DNA of 64,000 nt from CAZHBA01 sp964530225 (GTDB lineage: Bacteria > Pseudomonadota > Alphaproteobacteria > UBA6615): positions 1 to 64,000 of the forward strand of contig CAZHBA010000049.1 in assembly GCA_964530225.1 (NCBI GenBank), read 5' to 3'. Shown here one piece after another: positions 26,092 to 34,259 of the stretch (the first letter of the stretch is position 1; every line of letters starts with the position of its first letter). Both the position numbers and the translations under genes were made by a program. Under the pieces are notes generated by a model. The model saw nothing but the letters and a program-made list of their open reading frames with translations. It made no database searches and was not told where the DNA came from.

Positions 26092-26199
26092 TTCACTTGT
26101 CCTCCTTAGTGAAGCAACACAGTCGTCGGTGCGGAATTCACCACCATGGCTGAAACCCACCGGATTAAGCGCCATTGAGACCCTTATTGGCGTCCCGGC
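26092..26199 (-). promoter_or_regulatory. ROSE-like RNA thermometer in the hsp20 leader
   Basis: The leader of about 110 bases ends with a hairpin at 26098-26121 that hides the ribosome site. In the RNA, UUGCU pairs with AGGAG of the Shine-Dalgarno, including the G-G mispair typical of ROSE, around a UCACUA loop. The outer UGU pairs with ACA across another G-G mispair. The imperfect pairing opens with heat. ROSE elements are known in front of hsp20-type genes in alphaproteobacteria. The UYGCU-type anti-SD and its position fit. The more 5' stems were not modelled. Confidence 0.7.
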
Positions 26200-26208
26200 A
26201 CAATCACT

Positions 26209-26237
26209 ATTTGGGGATAGAGAGCTGATATTTCAAG
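26209..26237 (-). promoter_or_regulatory. Sigma-32 (RpoH) promoter of hsp20
   Basis: On the minus strand CTTGAAA (26231-26237) is followed after 14 bases by CCCCAAAT (26209-26216). The consensus is CTTGAAA-N13-15-CCCCAT. Transcription would start near 26200, giving a leader of about 110 bases that contains the ROSE-like hairpin. Confidence 0.75.
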
Positions 26238-26349
26238 GGGTTATGGTTAACGTGGGGAGAACTTTAGGGGCCTTTCGAAGCCCTTGTGCGGAATGCTAAT
26301 AAACCACTCGTGGAACACAGGAGTGTTCACTTGGCTGCAGGTAAGTAAC

Positions 26350-26745
26350 GGTTTGGCTAATCTTCGATAAGGCGCAAGGAGGAGCGCTCGCGCTGACTGA
26401 AGAAACGCATGCTACCTCTCTAAAATTCAGGGAAATGTTATCGATTTAGCATCCCCGATTGAGGATTTGTGCTCGCGCTGAGTAGCGTTTCGGCTTACCA
26501 CCCGCCTGATGCAGGTCGTGGCCTGGTTTCTTACCCAGCACGCGATCTATGCCGGCGTATTGAGTGCTTCCGAGGTCGCCGATAGCCGCCAATACCGGTT
26601 GGGCACCACGACCGTATGCTGGGATGATAGCCACCACCGCCACCCGGCGATAGCGCCCACATTGACCGACACGCTTGACCTCAGCCTGAACCTGTACGTT
26701 CGAATCAAACGGCTGGATGAGCTGATGTACCGTAGCGTTCACTAA
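26350..26745 (+). pseudogene. DUF1465 family gene, degraded
   Basis: A gene relic next to rpmE, where DUF1465 genes often lie. The first part reads LIFDKAQGGALALTEETHA near 26360-26410. The reading frame then shifts to IDLASPIEDLCSR, followed by an in-frame TGA at 26479-26481, and VAFRLTTRLMQVVAWFLTQ, HAIYAGVLS, RQYRLGTTTVC and SLNLYVRIKRLDELM complete it before TAA. The pattern (RLxxRLMQVxAWxLxQxA, YRL, VC, SxxLYxRVxRLDEL) is that of DUF1465. An open 78-codon frame from 26509 survives. One frameshift and one stop are needed, so it is probably dead. A terminator follows. Confidence 0.55.
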
Positions 26746-26768
26746 TCATATTTCCGGGGAAACGACAG

Positions 26769-26797
26769 CGGGCGCGCCATTGGGCACGCCCGTTTTG
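26769..26797 (+). terminator. Terminator after the DUF1465 relic
   Basis: GGGCGCGCC pairs with GGCACGCCC (one mismatch) around a short loop, followed by GTTTTGTG. It ends plus-strand transcription before rpmE, which is encoded on the other strand. Confidence 0.7.
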
Positions 26798-26820
26798 TGT
26801 TTCTGCACTCCGAAACCGCG

Positions 26821-27042
26821 TTATTTCAGGCCGATATCCGCATACCGTTTGTTGAATTTGGCGACTTGGCCGCCGGTATCGACCAGCCTATGCTGCCCGG
26901 TCCATGCTGGATGGGTCTTCGGATCGATGTCGAGGCGCAGCGTGTCGCCGGCCTCACCCCACGTCGAGCGGGTGACAAAGGTCGTGCCATCCGTCATCTG
27001 GACGGTAATTTCATGGTAGTCGGGGTGAATTTCTTTTTTCAT
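26821..27042 (-). CDS. rpmE: 50S ribosomal protein L31
   Basis: 73 residues starting MKKEIHPDYHEITVQMTDGT at ATG 27042. ATG 27045 is three bases upstream, and AAAGG lies seven bases before 27042. It contains no cysteine at all, so it belongs to the zinc-free L31 type usual in alphaproteobacteria. The middle WGEAGDTLRLDIDPKTHPAWTG and the end RYADIGLK are typical. It is a peripheral protein of the large subunit linking to the small subunit head. A divergent ABC exporter lies 170 bases upstream. Confidence 0.95.
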   Translation of the reverse strand: MKKEIHPDYHEITVQMTDGTTFVTRSTWGEAGDTLRLDIDPKTHPAWTGQHRLVDTGGQVAKFNKRYADIGLK

Positions 27043-27214
27043 CATAGTGCCTTTCAAGCGCGGCGTGGGTTATAACCAAGCTGAACCCGAGCCGCAAGCA
27101 TTACTACCGCGTATTAGCCATATTTGGCAGTCCATTGTTGTGGCCGCCCGGCGCTGATAAAGGACTTCCCGGCTTAATGTCAGAGTTGCAACCAACAGGC
27201 CGGAATCCCCGGGA

Positions 27215-29011
27215 ATGTCCGATACCGAAGTAGGCGCGCCACCGCGTCGCGATATACGCTTGTTGCGGCGGCTCGGCAGATTTTTACGGCCCTACCGATG
27301 GCAGGCCGTGGCGGCGCTGGTTGCTTTGACCGTAGCGGCGGCCACGGTGCTGGCTGTGGGCGAGGGCATTCGGCGTTTAGTCGACGAAGGATTTGCCGCC
27401 GGCAATTCGGAATTACTCAATGACGCGTTGCTGGTCTTGCTTGTGTTCATCATATTTTTGGCGTGCGCGACCTATGCGCGGTTTTTTATCGTTTCGTGGA
27501 TCGGCGAGCGCGTCGTTGCCGATATCCGTAAGGCGGTATTCGATCATGTGCTAACCCTCAGTCCTGGATTTTATGAAACCACCCGGGTCGCCGAGGTAAT
27601 GTCACGGCTAACCGCAGATACGACACTTTTGCAGACGGTCGTTGGATCGTCGGCGTCGATGGCGTTGCGCAACCTGCTGCTGTTTTTCGGTGGTTCGGTC
27701 ATGTTGACGGTTACCAGCCCGCGGTTGAGCGGGCTTGCGGTATTGGTGGTACCCTTGGTGCTGGTACCGATCATCGTTTATGGCCGCCGTGTGCGACGGC
27801 TTAGCCGGGCCAGCCAGGACCGGGTTGCTGATGTCGGTGCGTATGTCGACGAAAGCGTCGCCCATATCCGCACGGTTCAGGCCTTCGTTCACGAAGCTGT
27901 CGATAGGATGCGGTTTGCCGATCGGGTTGAGGATGCGTTCGTGACCGCGGTGCACCGTATTCGCGCGCGCGCCTTGTTGACTGCGGTTGTCATCATGTTG
28001 GTTTTCGGCGCTGTCGGAATCATCATGTGGTATGGTGGCCACGATGTTATTACCGGGCGTCTCAGCGTCGGCGAGTTGTCGGCGTTTATCTTCTACGCGA
28101 TCATTGTTGCCGGTTCGATGGGCGCTATTTCCGAAGTCATCGGCGACCTGCAACGCGCAGCGGGCGCTACCGAGCGGCTGTTCGAGTTGCTCGACATGAC
28201 GACCGATATTGCCGTTTCGGTTCATCCGGTGGCGTTACCGGTGCGCGTGGAGGGCCGCGTGAGCCTGGTTGACGTGTCGTTTTGCTACCCCTCGCGGCCG
28301 AACCGGCCGGCCCTCGACAGTTTTTCGCTAGATGTGGCGCCGGGCGAGAGATTGGCTTTGGTGGGGCCGTCGGGTGCTGGCAAGACCACTGTATTCCAAT
28401 TATTGTTGCGCTACTACGATCCTCAGAGTGGGACGCTGGCGCTCGACAATATAGACCTGCGAGATCTTGACCCGACGGAATTACGCAGCCAAATCGGCGT
28501 CGTGCCTCAGGAACCGGTTATCTTTTCCGCCGATGCGTGGGAGAACATTCGCTATGGCCGGCCCAACGCCTCGGACGACGATGTCCGTGCGGCCGCCGAG
28601 GCGGCGGCAGTGACCGAATTTCTTGACCGTTTACCCGAGGGCTTTGCGACATTCTTGGGCGAAAAGGGTGTGCGCCTGTCGGGTGGGCAACGCCAGCGCG
28701 TTGCCATCGCGCGTGCCGTTTTGCGCGACCCGAAAGTCTTGTTGCTCGATGAGGCTACAAGTGCGCTCGATGCCGAAAGCGAGCAGTTGGTGCAGGGCGC
28801 CCTCGACAGGCTGATGAAAGACCGGACGACGATTGTTGTCGCTCACCGGCTGGCTACCGTCGTTGCTGCCGACCGAATTTCTGTGCTCGACCAGGGCCGC
28901 CACGTTGGTTCCGGCACCCACGAGGAGCTAATAGGGCAGGGTGGAGTTTATGCGCGCCTGGCGGCGCTGCAATTCGGCATCAACGGTACCGCCGACGCGG
29001 CCGCACAGTAG
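27215..29011 (+). CDS. ABC exporter, fused membrane and ATPase domains (MsbA-like)
   Basis: 598 residues. Six membrane helices occupy about 30-320 (for example VAALVALTVAAATVLAV and LLTAVVIMLVFGAVGIIMWY). The nucleotide domain has Walker A GPSGAGKTT at about 383-391, the signature LSGGQRQRVAIARA near 488 and Walker B LLLDEATSALD. It works as a homodimer exporting lipids, peptides or drugs across the inner membrane. The cargo is unknown. The gene converges with a stator pair 12 bases away. Its place beside rpmE is common in alphaproteobacteria. Confidence 0.9.
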   Translation: MSDTEVGAPPRRDIRLLRRLGRFLRPYRWQAVAALVALTVAAATVLAVGEGIRRLVDEGFAAGNSELLNDALLVLLVFIIFLACATYARFFIVSWIGERVVADIRKAVFDHVLTLSPGFYETTRVAEVMSRLTADTTLLQTVVGSSASMALRNLLLFFGGSVMLTVTSPRLSGLAVLVVPLVLVPIIVYGRRVRRLSRASQDRVADVGAYVDESVAHIRTVQAFVHEAVDRMRFADRVEDAFVTAVHRIRARALLTAVVIMLVFGAVGIIMWYGGHDVITGRLSVGELSAFIFYAIIVAGSMGAISEVIGDLQRAAGATERLFELLDMTTDIAVSVHPVALPVRVEGRVSLVDVSFCYPSRPNRPALDSFSLDVAPGERLALVGPSGAGKTTVFQLLLRYYDPQSGTLALDNIDLRDLDPTELRSQIGVVPQEPVIFSADAWENIRYGRPNASDDDVRAAAEAAAVTEFLDRLPEGFATFLGEKGVRLSGGQRQRVAIARAVLRDPKVLLLDEATSALDAESEQLVQGALDRLMKDRTTIVVAHRLATVVAADRISVLDQGRHVGSGTHEELIGQGGVYARLAALQFGINGTADAAAQ

Positions 29012-29023
29012 ATGGATATCGCT

Positions 29024-30355
29024 CTAGCGCTGCGTCAGTTTAAATTCGATGCGCCGGTTGCGCCGGTAGGCGATTTCGTCATCTCCCGCGTCCAAGGGCT
29101 GGTACTGGCCGAAGCCGGCGGCGACTAGGCGGTTCGGCGGAATACCCTGTTGGATAAGAAACTTCACGACCGAGGTCGCCCGCGCCGAAGATAACTCCCA
29201 GTTTGATGGGAACTGTGCGGTGCTGATTGGGCGTACATCGGTGTGGCCATCGACCCGCAAAACCCAATCGAGTTCGCCTGGGATATCGCGGGAAATTTGC
29301 ACCAAGGTTTGCGCTAATTGTACCAGCTGCTGGCCACCGGCTTCGTTGAGCTCAGCCGCGCCCGAGGCGAACAGGACTTCTGATTGGAAGACAAAGCGAT
29401 CGCCGACGATACGGATGTCGGAGCGGTTGCCGAGCACTTTGCGCAGGCGGCCGAAGAATTCAGAGCGATAGCGGGCGAGTTCTTGAACCCGCGTGGCCAA
29501 AGCCGCGTTGAGACGTTTGCCAAGGTTTACGATCTGGGTATTTTGCGCCTCGTTTTTCGATTCTGAAGCTTCCAGCGCCTCGTTCAACGCCGCGAGCTGG
29601 CGGCGTAACTCGCTTAGCTGGCGGCTGAGCAATGACACTTGGCGCTGGGCCTGTTCGGACAAGGAGCGTTCCTCAGTGAAAGACTTTTCAGCGGTTTCCG
29701 AGCGTTGCAGTAGTTCGGCGAGGCGAATATCACGCTCCTCAACTTCTTTTTGTGCCAGTACCGTACGCTCGCGTTCGTCGGCGAGTTTTGCTTCCAGCTC
29801 CTTAGCTCGGTCGCGAACCTGGCTGAGTTGTTGTTCGCTTTGGTGTAGCGACGACGCGAGGCCGGCGACTTTTTGCTCTAACTTGTCGCGCACGGTGCGC
29901 AGAGCGGCGATATCTCTATTGAGGCGTTCCAGGTCGCGCAGTTGCAGCTTAATCGACTCCTTGTCGGTGGATATAACTCGATTGAGGTCTGCCACTTCGG
30001 TCATCCGTCCGCGCCGCTCACTTTCTAATTCCTCTTCAACATCCGATAGTTTGGCGACCAGCGCGTCGCGCTCCGAGACCGAAGTCTGGAGTTGCGACGA
30101 CAATTGCGCGATCGAGATCCGCAGATCGGCATTAGCGCTACGCTCCAAATCGAGTATCTGCGCCAGCTCGTCGAGTTCGCTGGTTAGCCTCTCGAGCACG
30201 GTATCGCGGCCCGACAACGCCTCCGACAGAAAAACCTGGGCGAGTGCGAACACCATGATCAAGAAGACCACCACTACCAGCAATGCAGCTAGGGCGTCGA
30301 CAAAACCAGGCCAGTAATTAACGGTACTGTATCGGCGAAAGGCGGTACCAGGCAT
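29024..30355 (-). CDS. MotB/OmpA-family stator-like protein with long coiled coil
   Basis: 443 residues. A single membrane helix at about 19-42 contains Asp20 in GFVDALAALL, the position of the proton-binding Asp of MotB, TolR and ExbD. A coiled coil of about 230 residues follows (heptads rich in Leu, Glu, Arg, Lys). The end is an OmpA-like peptidoglycan-binding domain with WVLRVDGHTDVRP and a final RRNRRIEFKL. It is the downstream partner of the MotA-like gene (gap 15 bases). Flagellar MotB is usually shorter. No flagellar gene is near, so it may power an unknown envelope process. Confidence 0.8.
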   Translation of the reverse strand: MPGTAFRRYSTVNYWPGFVDALAALLVVVVFLIMVFALAQVFLSEALSGRDTVLERLTSELDELAQILDLERSANADLRISIAQLSSQLQTSVSERDALVAKLSDVEEELESERRGRMTEVADLNRVISTDKESIKLQLRDLERLNRDIAALRTVRDKLEQKVAGLASSLHQSEQQLSQVRDRAKELEAKLADERERTVLAQKEVEERDIRLAELLQRSETAEKSFTEERSLSEQAQRQVSLLSRQLSELRRQLAALNEALEASESKNEAQNTQIVNLGKRLNAALATRVQELARYRSEFFGRLRKVLGNRSDIRIVGDRFVFQSEVLFASGAAELNEAGGQQLVQLAQTLVQISRDIPGELDWVLRVDGHTDVRPISTAQFPSNWELSSARATSVVKFLIQQGIPPNRLVAAGFGQYQPLDAGDDEIAYRRNRRIEFKLTQR

Positions 30356-30370
30356 GGCTTGACCCGCGCG

Positions 30371-31516
30371 TTAGCGGCGGCCCTCGCCTTCATCGGAACT
30401 GGCCGCGATGGTACGCGCGAGCAGGCGAATTTCGGAGCGCAGTTCCTGAACCATTTGTGAGCGACCGCTTGCCGACTCTTCGACAAGGCGCGCCAAATAG
30501 ATGTCGACGTTGCGAATATGGCTTCGGGTCGCGTCGTCGAAGCCGCCATCTGGACCGTCGGCGAGTTTTTGCAGAACTGGCTGCATGTCGGTCTGCGCTT
30601 GCGCTAGCCGTAGCATTAAATCCTGCTCGGTCCGCATCTGATCAGTCAGGGTGGTCAGACGGTCGGCGAGTACGGACAGCGCAGCATCGGTCTTGCCGCG
30701 GGTCGATTCGCCTTGCGCGATGGTGCGTTGCAAATTGTCTAGAGAATCAGCGGTGGTCTCAAGCAGGGCCTGGATGTAGGTGGGCACGCTTTGGTCGCCC
30801 TCAGCGATGACGCTGGAGCCGCTCGATACCCGTGTCTGGCCGCTCAGCCACTCTTCCAATTCATTGTAGAACCGGTTCTGCGCTGAGCCCGCCTGCAGGT
30901 CGAGGAAGCCTAAAATTAGTGATCCAGCGAGGCCGAACAAAGATGAGCTGAAGGCCGTACCCATGCCCGCCAGGGGTGCGTTGAGGCCGGTCTTCAGAGA
31001 ATCGAACACCTGGTTCAGGTCGCTGCCGGTGACTTGCAGGCTGGCAATGACATCGGCGACTGAGCGCACTGTCTGCAGCAAGCCCCAGAACGTGCCGAGC
31101 AGGCCGAGAAAGATGAGCAAGCCGATGAGGTAGCGCGACAGGTCGCGTGACTCGTCGAGGCGGGTGCTGATGCCGTCCAGGATCGAGCGCATGGAAAGCG
31201 TCGTTAAACTGATCCGCCCACCGCTGCGGTCGCCGAACATCGTTGCCATTGGCGCCAATAATTTCGGTGTCGCCACAACCGACAGACCTGGCCGGTCGCT
31301 ACGGTAGGTCTCGATCCAGTTAACCTCGACATTGAGCATCCAGACCTGGCGGAACACAAACAATATGCCCAACACCAGAACGAAAACGATAACACCGTTT
31401 ATCGCCGGGTTGGCCATGAACGATTGGAACAGTTGGTTGTACAACGCGCCCACGGCAGCTGCGGCGATAAGTAGGGATATCGCCATGCGGGTCAGGTAAC
31501 GTTGCGGGCTGGTCAT
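30371..31516 (-). CDS. MotA/TolQ/ExbB-family proton channel with cytoplasmic tail
   Basis: 381 residues. Membrane segments lie at about 10-30, 37-56, 125-147 (LIGLLIFLGLLGTFWGLLQTV) and 178-205 (LAGMGTAFSSSLFGLAGSLIL). The last two form the MotA/TolQ/ExbB core and carry the Thr/Gly positions of the ion path. After about residue 215 comes a soluble helical tail of some 165 residues (LADRLTTLTDQMRTEQDLML and further heptads). With the MotB-like partner it should form a 5:2 proton-driven unit. Tail and partner resemble the general layout of several orphan stators. The role is unknown. Confidence 0.78.
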   Translation of the reverse strand: MTSPQRYLTRMAISLLIAAAAVGALYNQLFQSFMANPAINGVIVFVLVLGILFVFRQVWMLNVEVNWIETYRSDRPGLSVVATPKLLAPMATMFGDRSGGRISLTTLSMRSILDGISTRLDESRDLSRYLIGLLIFLGLLGTFWGLLQTVRSVADVIASLQVTGSDLNQVFDSLKTGLNAPLAGMGTAFSSSLFGLAGSLILGFLDLQAGSAQNRFYNELEEWLSGQTRVSSGSSVIAEGDQSVPTYIQALLETTADSLDNLQRTIAQGESTRGKTDAALSVLADRLTTLTDQMRTEQDLMLRLAQAQTDMQPVLQKLADGPDGGFDDATRSHIRNVDIYLARLVEESASGRSQMVQELRSEIRLLARTIAASSDEGEGRR

Positions 31517-31642
31517 GAACTGATCACCGAGGCGGTTGCGCCGAGGCCGGGGTTCGTTTTGGCGGCGTTGGGAAGTCGATACAGGTATGCGCTATCGTTG
31601 GACGGTACTGTGACGAATTTAAGGCAAGTTTAGTTAGCGAGG

Positions 31643-32638
31643 TCACCGTTCGACAAGGACTGCGTCGACCCAGTCCGCTGGGCCGCTCTCGGCTTTGTTA
31701 CCTAACGCGCGTACATCCATACGGGTACTTCGCACACCCTGATTGATCAGGAAGGAACGCACCGCCAACGCCCGCGATAGCGATAGGCGCCGCGCTTGGC
31801 TGGCAGTCTCCGGCGTACCTTCCGCATATGCCAGCAACTGAACGCGCAGGTTTTCGCTTTCTTTCATCTTATTCGACAATTCCTGCAGCGGCGCGCGGGC
31901 AGAATCGGAAATCTTTGCCGATTTGTCATCGAACATTACCCTTAACGATGGCTGGTCGGTGATCACAACGGGACGCGACGCTATTTGTACCGGTGGCGCC
32001 GCAACTGGTTTCGTCTCCGTAGGCGGTAGCGCGGCAGATTTAGCTGCCGCTCGGGGCGGTGGCCGTACGGCGACTGCCACCTTCTCTTGTGGTGCGGGTT
32101 CTGGCGCCGGCGCGATTTTCTCAACAGCAAGTGCAGGTTGCGGCACGGGAACCGGCGGCACCGGTGTTGGCGCCACAACCGGCGCCGGCGTTCGCTCGGC
32201 GACCGGTGGAGGTGGCGCTATGGCCGGGGGGGGTGGTGCAACGGCGGCTGGCGGCAGTGGCGCAGCTGCTGGCACTGGCGGCGCGAGTACTTGACTGCGT
32301 GGTGCCGGAGCCGCGCTAAAACGCCGTTTGGTCAGCGGACCAACCAGGTTTGAGACCGGTATTGTGGATGGCGGGAACAAGACCGGCGGAGTGATGGCGA
32401 TGTCACTCGTCACATGTTGTCCGGCCACCGTTGCCGGAAGCCCGAGCGCATCAAGCGCGCTCATGTTGACAGTAACATTGGTGTCACGCGCTAGAATGTA
32501 GCCAGATTGACTGTACGCCGAGGTTGCGGGCAATATGAACGCCAACGCAACGCCTAGCGCTGCGGCATAACCATACGTCCGCGAAGTAATTGGTGTCCGC
32601 GATGCCATTTTCGCATGTGACGGAATATTGCGGATCAT
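31643..32638 (-). CDS. OmpA-family protein with signal peptide and proline-rich linker
   Basis: 331 residues from ATG 32638, which has GGGGG a few bases upstream. A longer frame to 32983 overlaps the neighbour and is not protein-like. A signal peptide runs to about residue 43 (GVALAFILPATSAYSQ). A linker of roughly 120 residues is dominated by Pro, Ala and Val and could span the periplasm. The last 105 residues are an OmpA-like domain with SLRVMFDDKSAKISDSARAP, LRVQLLAYAEGTPETASQAR and LSRALAVRSFLINQGV. The RxxxY/D peptidoglycan residues are altered. It lies upstream of the stator pair on the same strand, so a joint role is possible. Confidence 0.75.
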   Translation of the reverse strand: MIRNIPSHAKMASRTPITSRTYGYAAALGVALAFILPATSAYSQSGYILARDTNVTVNMSALDALGLPATVAGQHVTSDIAITPPVLFPPSTIPVSNLVGPLTKRRFSAAPAPRSQVLAPPVPAAAPLPPAAVAPPPPAIAPPPPVAERTPAPVVAPTPVPPVPVPQPALAVEKIAPAPEPAPQEKVAVAVRPPPRAAAKSAALPPTETKPVAAPPVQIASRPVVITDQPSLRVMFDDKSAKISDSARAPLQELSNKMKESENLRVQLLAYAEGTPETASQARRLSLSRALAVRSFLINQGVRSTRMDVRALGNKAESGPADWVDAVLVER

Positions 32639-32781
32639 AACCCCCGGTGTCCTGGAATCGTTTTTAACTGTGGGCGCCTTATTACTCGTGCCCGCCGCAA
32701 TGGTAAACCCAAGCAGCGGAGCGTTGCACCATAACCTAGCCTTTGCACGCGGAACAACTGATTCGAAAGACGGACGGTTTG

Positions 32782-33609
32782 CTAACCGTCTTCTGGTGTT
32801 GGGCCCGGGTCGGCGGTGCGAATGCAGCCGAGCAGTCTGTCGTGTAGCTGGTCGTTCGCTGCGACCACATCGCCGCCGGTCATCATGGTGTTGCGGCCCT
32901 CGAAGTCGGTGATAAAACCGCCGGCTTCGCGCACCATTAAAATGCCGGCGGCGATGTCCTGGGGCGGCAGGCCAAAATGCCAAAATCCATCGACGCGTCC
33001 GGCGGCGACATAGGCCAGATCGAGTGCCGGCGCGCCGAAGTCGCGGATGCCGGCGGAATCGGCCATGACTGGCGCCAGCGTTGCCAGGTGGCGCGGATGG
33101 TCCCCGTGATCAAAGTGCGGCATGCCGGTCGCAATAACGCTGATGTTTAAATGTTGGCGTGCCGATACCCGCAGGCGCGTGTCGTTGAGGAACGCGCCGG
33201 TGTTGCGTATCGCCCAGAACAGTTCATCGCGCAGGGGATCGTAGATGATGGCCTCTACCAGGTGACCGTCTTCCTCGTGGGCGATCGACATTGCGAATTG
33301 GGGTAGTCCGTGCAGGTAATTTGTTGTTCCGTCGAGGGGGCTGGCGATCCAGTGGTGGTTTCCGTCCGGCTGATCGTTGGCGGGCGGGTCGGATGGGCCT
33401 TCCACGTCACCGTAAAAGCCGAATTGGGGCCGCGCCTCAGACAATTCGTAACGCAGGGTTTCCGATGCCTTGCGCGTTGCCGCACCGACAAAGTCCTTGG
33501 AGCCTTTTTTAGACACCTGCAATTGCTGCACTTCGCCAAAATCGCGTGCCATCGCCCGCCCGGCACGCCGCGCGGCGCGGTCCATTACATTGATGATTGG
33601 TGAACGCAT
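32782..33609 (-). CDS. SuhB-like inositol monophosphatase homologue, probably inactive
   Basis: 275 residues, colinear with the SuhB/IMPase family across its length (KKGSKDFVGAATRKASE at the start, LDGTTNYLHGLPQFAMSIAH in the middle, GLPPQDIAAGILMVREAGG near the end). Catalytic metal ligands are altered. The usual DP-D-G-T motif reads SPLDGT, so the first Asp is Ser90. The Asp of the ADxKAE motif is Thr45, and the EES glutamates read Asp68-Val69-Glu70. Asp93 and Asp218 remain. Active family members need these carboxylates for two or three Mg ions. It lies 8 bases after efp. A pseudoenzyme or a decaying gene is likely. Confidence 0.78.
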   Translation of the reverse strand: MRSPIINVMDRAARRAGRAMARDFGEVQQLQVSKKGSKDFVGAATRKASETLRYELSEARPQFGFYGDVEGPSDPPANDQPDGNHHWIASPLDGTTNYLHGLPQFAMSIAHEEDGHLVEAIIYDPLRDELFWAIRNTGAFLNDTRLRVSARQHLNISVIATGMPHFDHGDHPRHLATLAPVMADSAGIRDFGAPALDLAYVAAGRVDGFWHFGLPPQDIAAGILMVREAGGFITDFEGRNTMMTGGDVVAANDQLHDRLLGCIRTADPGPTPEDG

Positions 33610-33617
33610 TTAGGCCG

Positions 33618-34187
33618 TTAGTCTTTGGCACGCTCGACGTAGGATGTGTCCTCGGTCGATACGACGATACGCGTGCCAGTTTCGATGTGCGGCGGCACGA
33701 GCACTTTCATGCCGTTTTCCATAACTGCCGGTTTATACGACGACGATGCCGTTTGGCCTTTCACCACCGCGTCCGCTTCGACCACCTTGAGCGTAACCCT
33801 CTCGGGCAGGGCGAGCCCGATGGGCGAATCCTCGTAGGATTCGATGGTGACGATCATGCCATCCTGGAGAAACTGCGCTTGCTCCTCGCCCAGGATATCT
33901 CTGCCCAGTATTATCTGCTCATAATTTTCCTGATCCATGAACGTATAGGTATCGCCGTCGGCAAACAGGAACTGATACTCTTTTTGGTCTAACCGAACCC
34001 GCTCGACGGTTTCTGCCGAACGGAAGCGCTCGTTGAGCTTGGTGCCATCGCGCACGTTCCGCAGTTCGACCTGCAAATAGGCGCCGCCCTTGCCGGGTTT
34101 GACGTGCTGGATTTTGACTGTCCGCCAAAGCCGGTCTTGGTGCTCGATGACGTTACCGGGACGGATTTCGTTACCGTCGATTTTCAT
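33618..34187 (-). CDS. efp: Elongation factor P
   Basis: 189 residues from ATG 34187 (MKIDGNEIRPGNVI). An upstream frame to 34250 is not used. The three beta-barrel domains are standard. The modifiable lysine sits in KPGKGGAY. The final segment is HIETGTRIVVSTEDTSYVERAKD. EF-P rescues ribosomes stalled on polyproline. Note the proline-rich OmpA and TolA proteins in this same window, which would depend on it. The next gene (IMPase homologue) begins 8 bases after its stop. Confidence 0.95.
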   Translation of the reverse strand: MKIDGNEIRPGNVIEHQDRLWRTVKIQHVKPGKGGAYLQVELRNVRDGTKLNERFRSAETVERVRLDQKEYQFLFADGDTYTFMDQENYEQIILGRDILGEEQAQFLQDGMIVTIESYEDSPIGLALPERVTLKVVEADAVVKGQTASSSYKPAVMENGMKVLVPPHIETGTRIVVSTEDTSYVERAKD

Positions 34188-34259
34188 ACTCTCGTACCTG
34201 TACCAGGGTGTGTGCGGCGCTGCTCTAACACCTGTTAGAGGCCAACGCAACGGCGGCCG

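Noticed and set aside
25639..26175. Longer Hsp20 start at 26175
   Set aside because: The extra 28 codons lie in the leader between promoter and Shine-Dalgarno. The AAGGAGG and ROSE-like hairpin place the start at 26091.
29493..30317. 274-codon antisense frame over the coiled-coil stator gene
   Set aside because: A serine- and arginine-rich translation of the reverse complement of a coiled-coil gene; no start site or family likeness.
29024..31516. Zorya-like defence locus (MotA/MotB-like pair)
   Set aside because: No ZorC, ZorD or ZorE helicase/nuclease partner lies nearby. The neighbours are an OmpA protein and an ABC exporter, so only a generic stator is supported.
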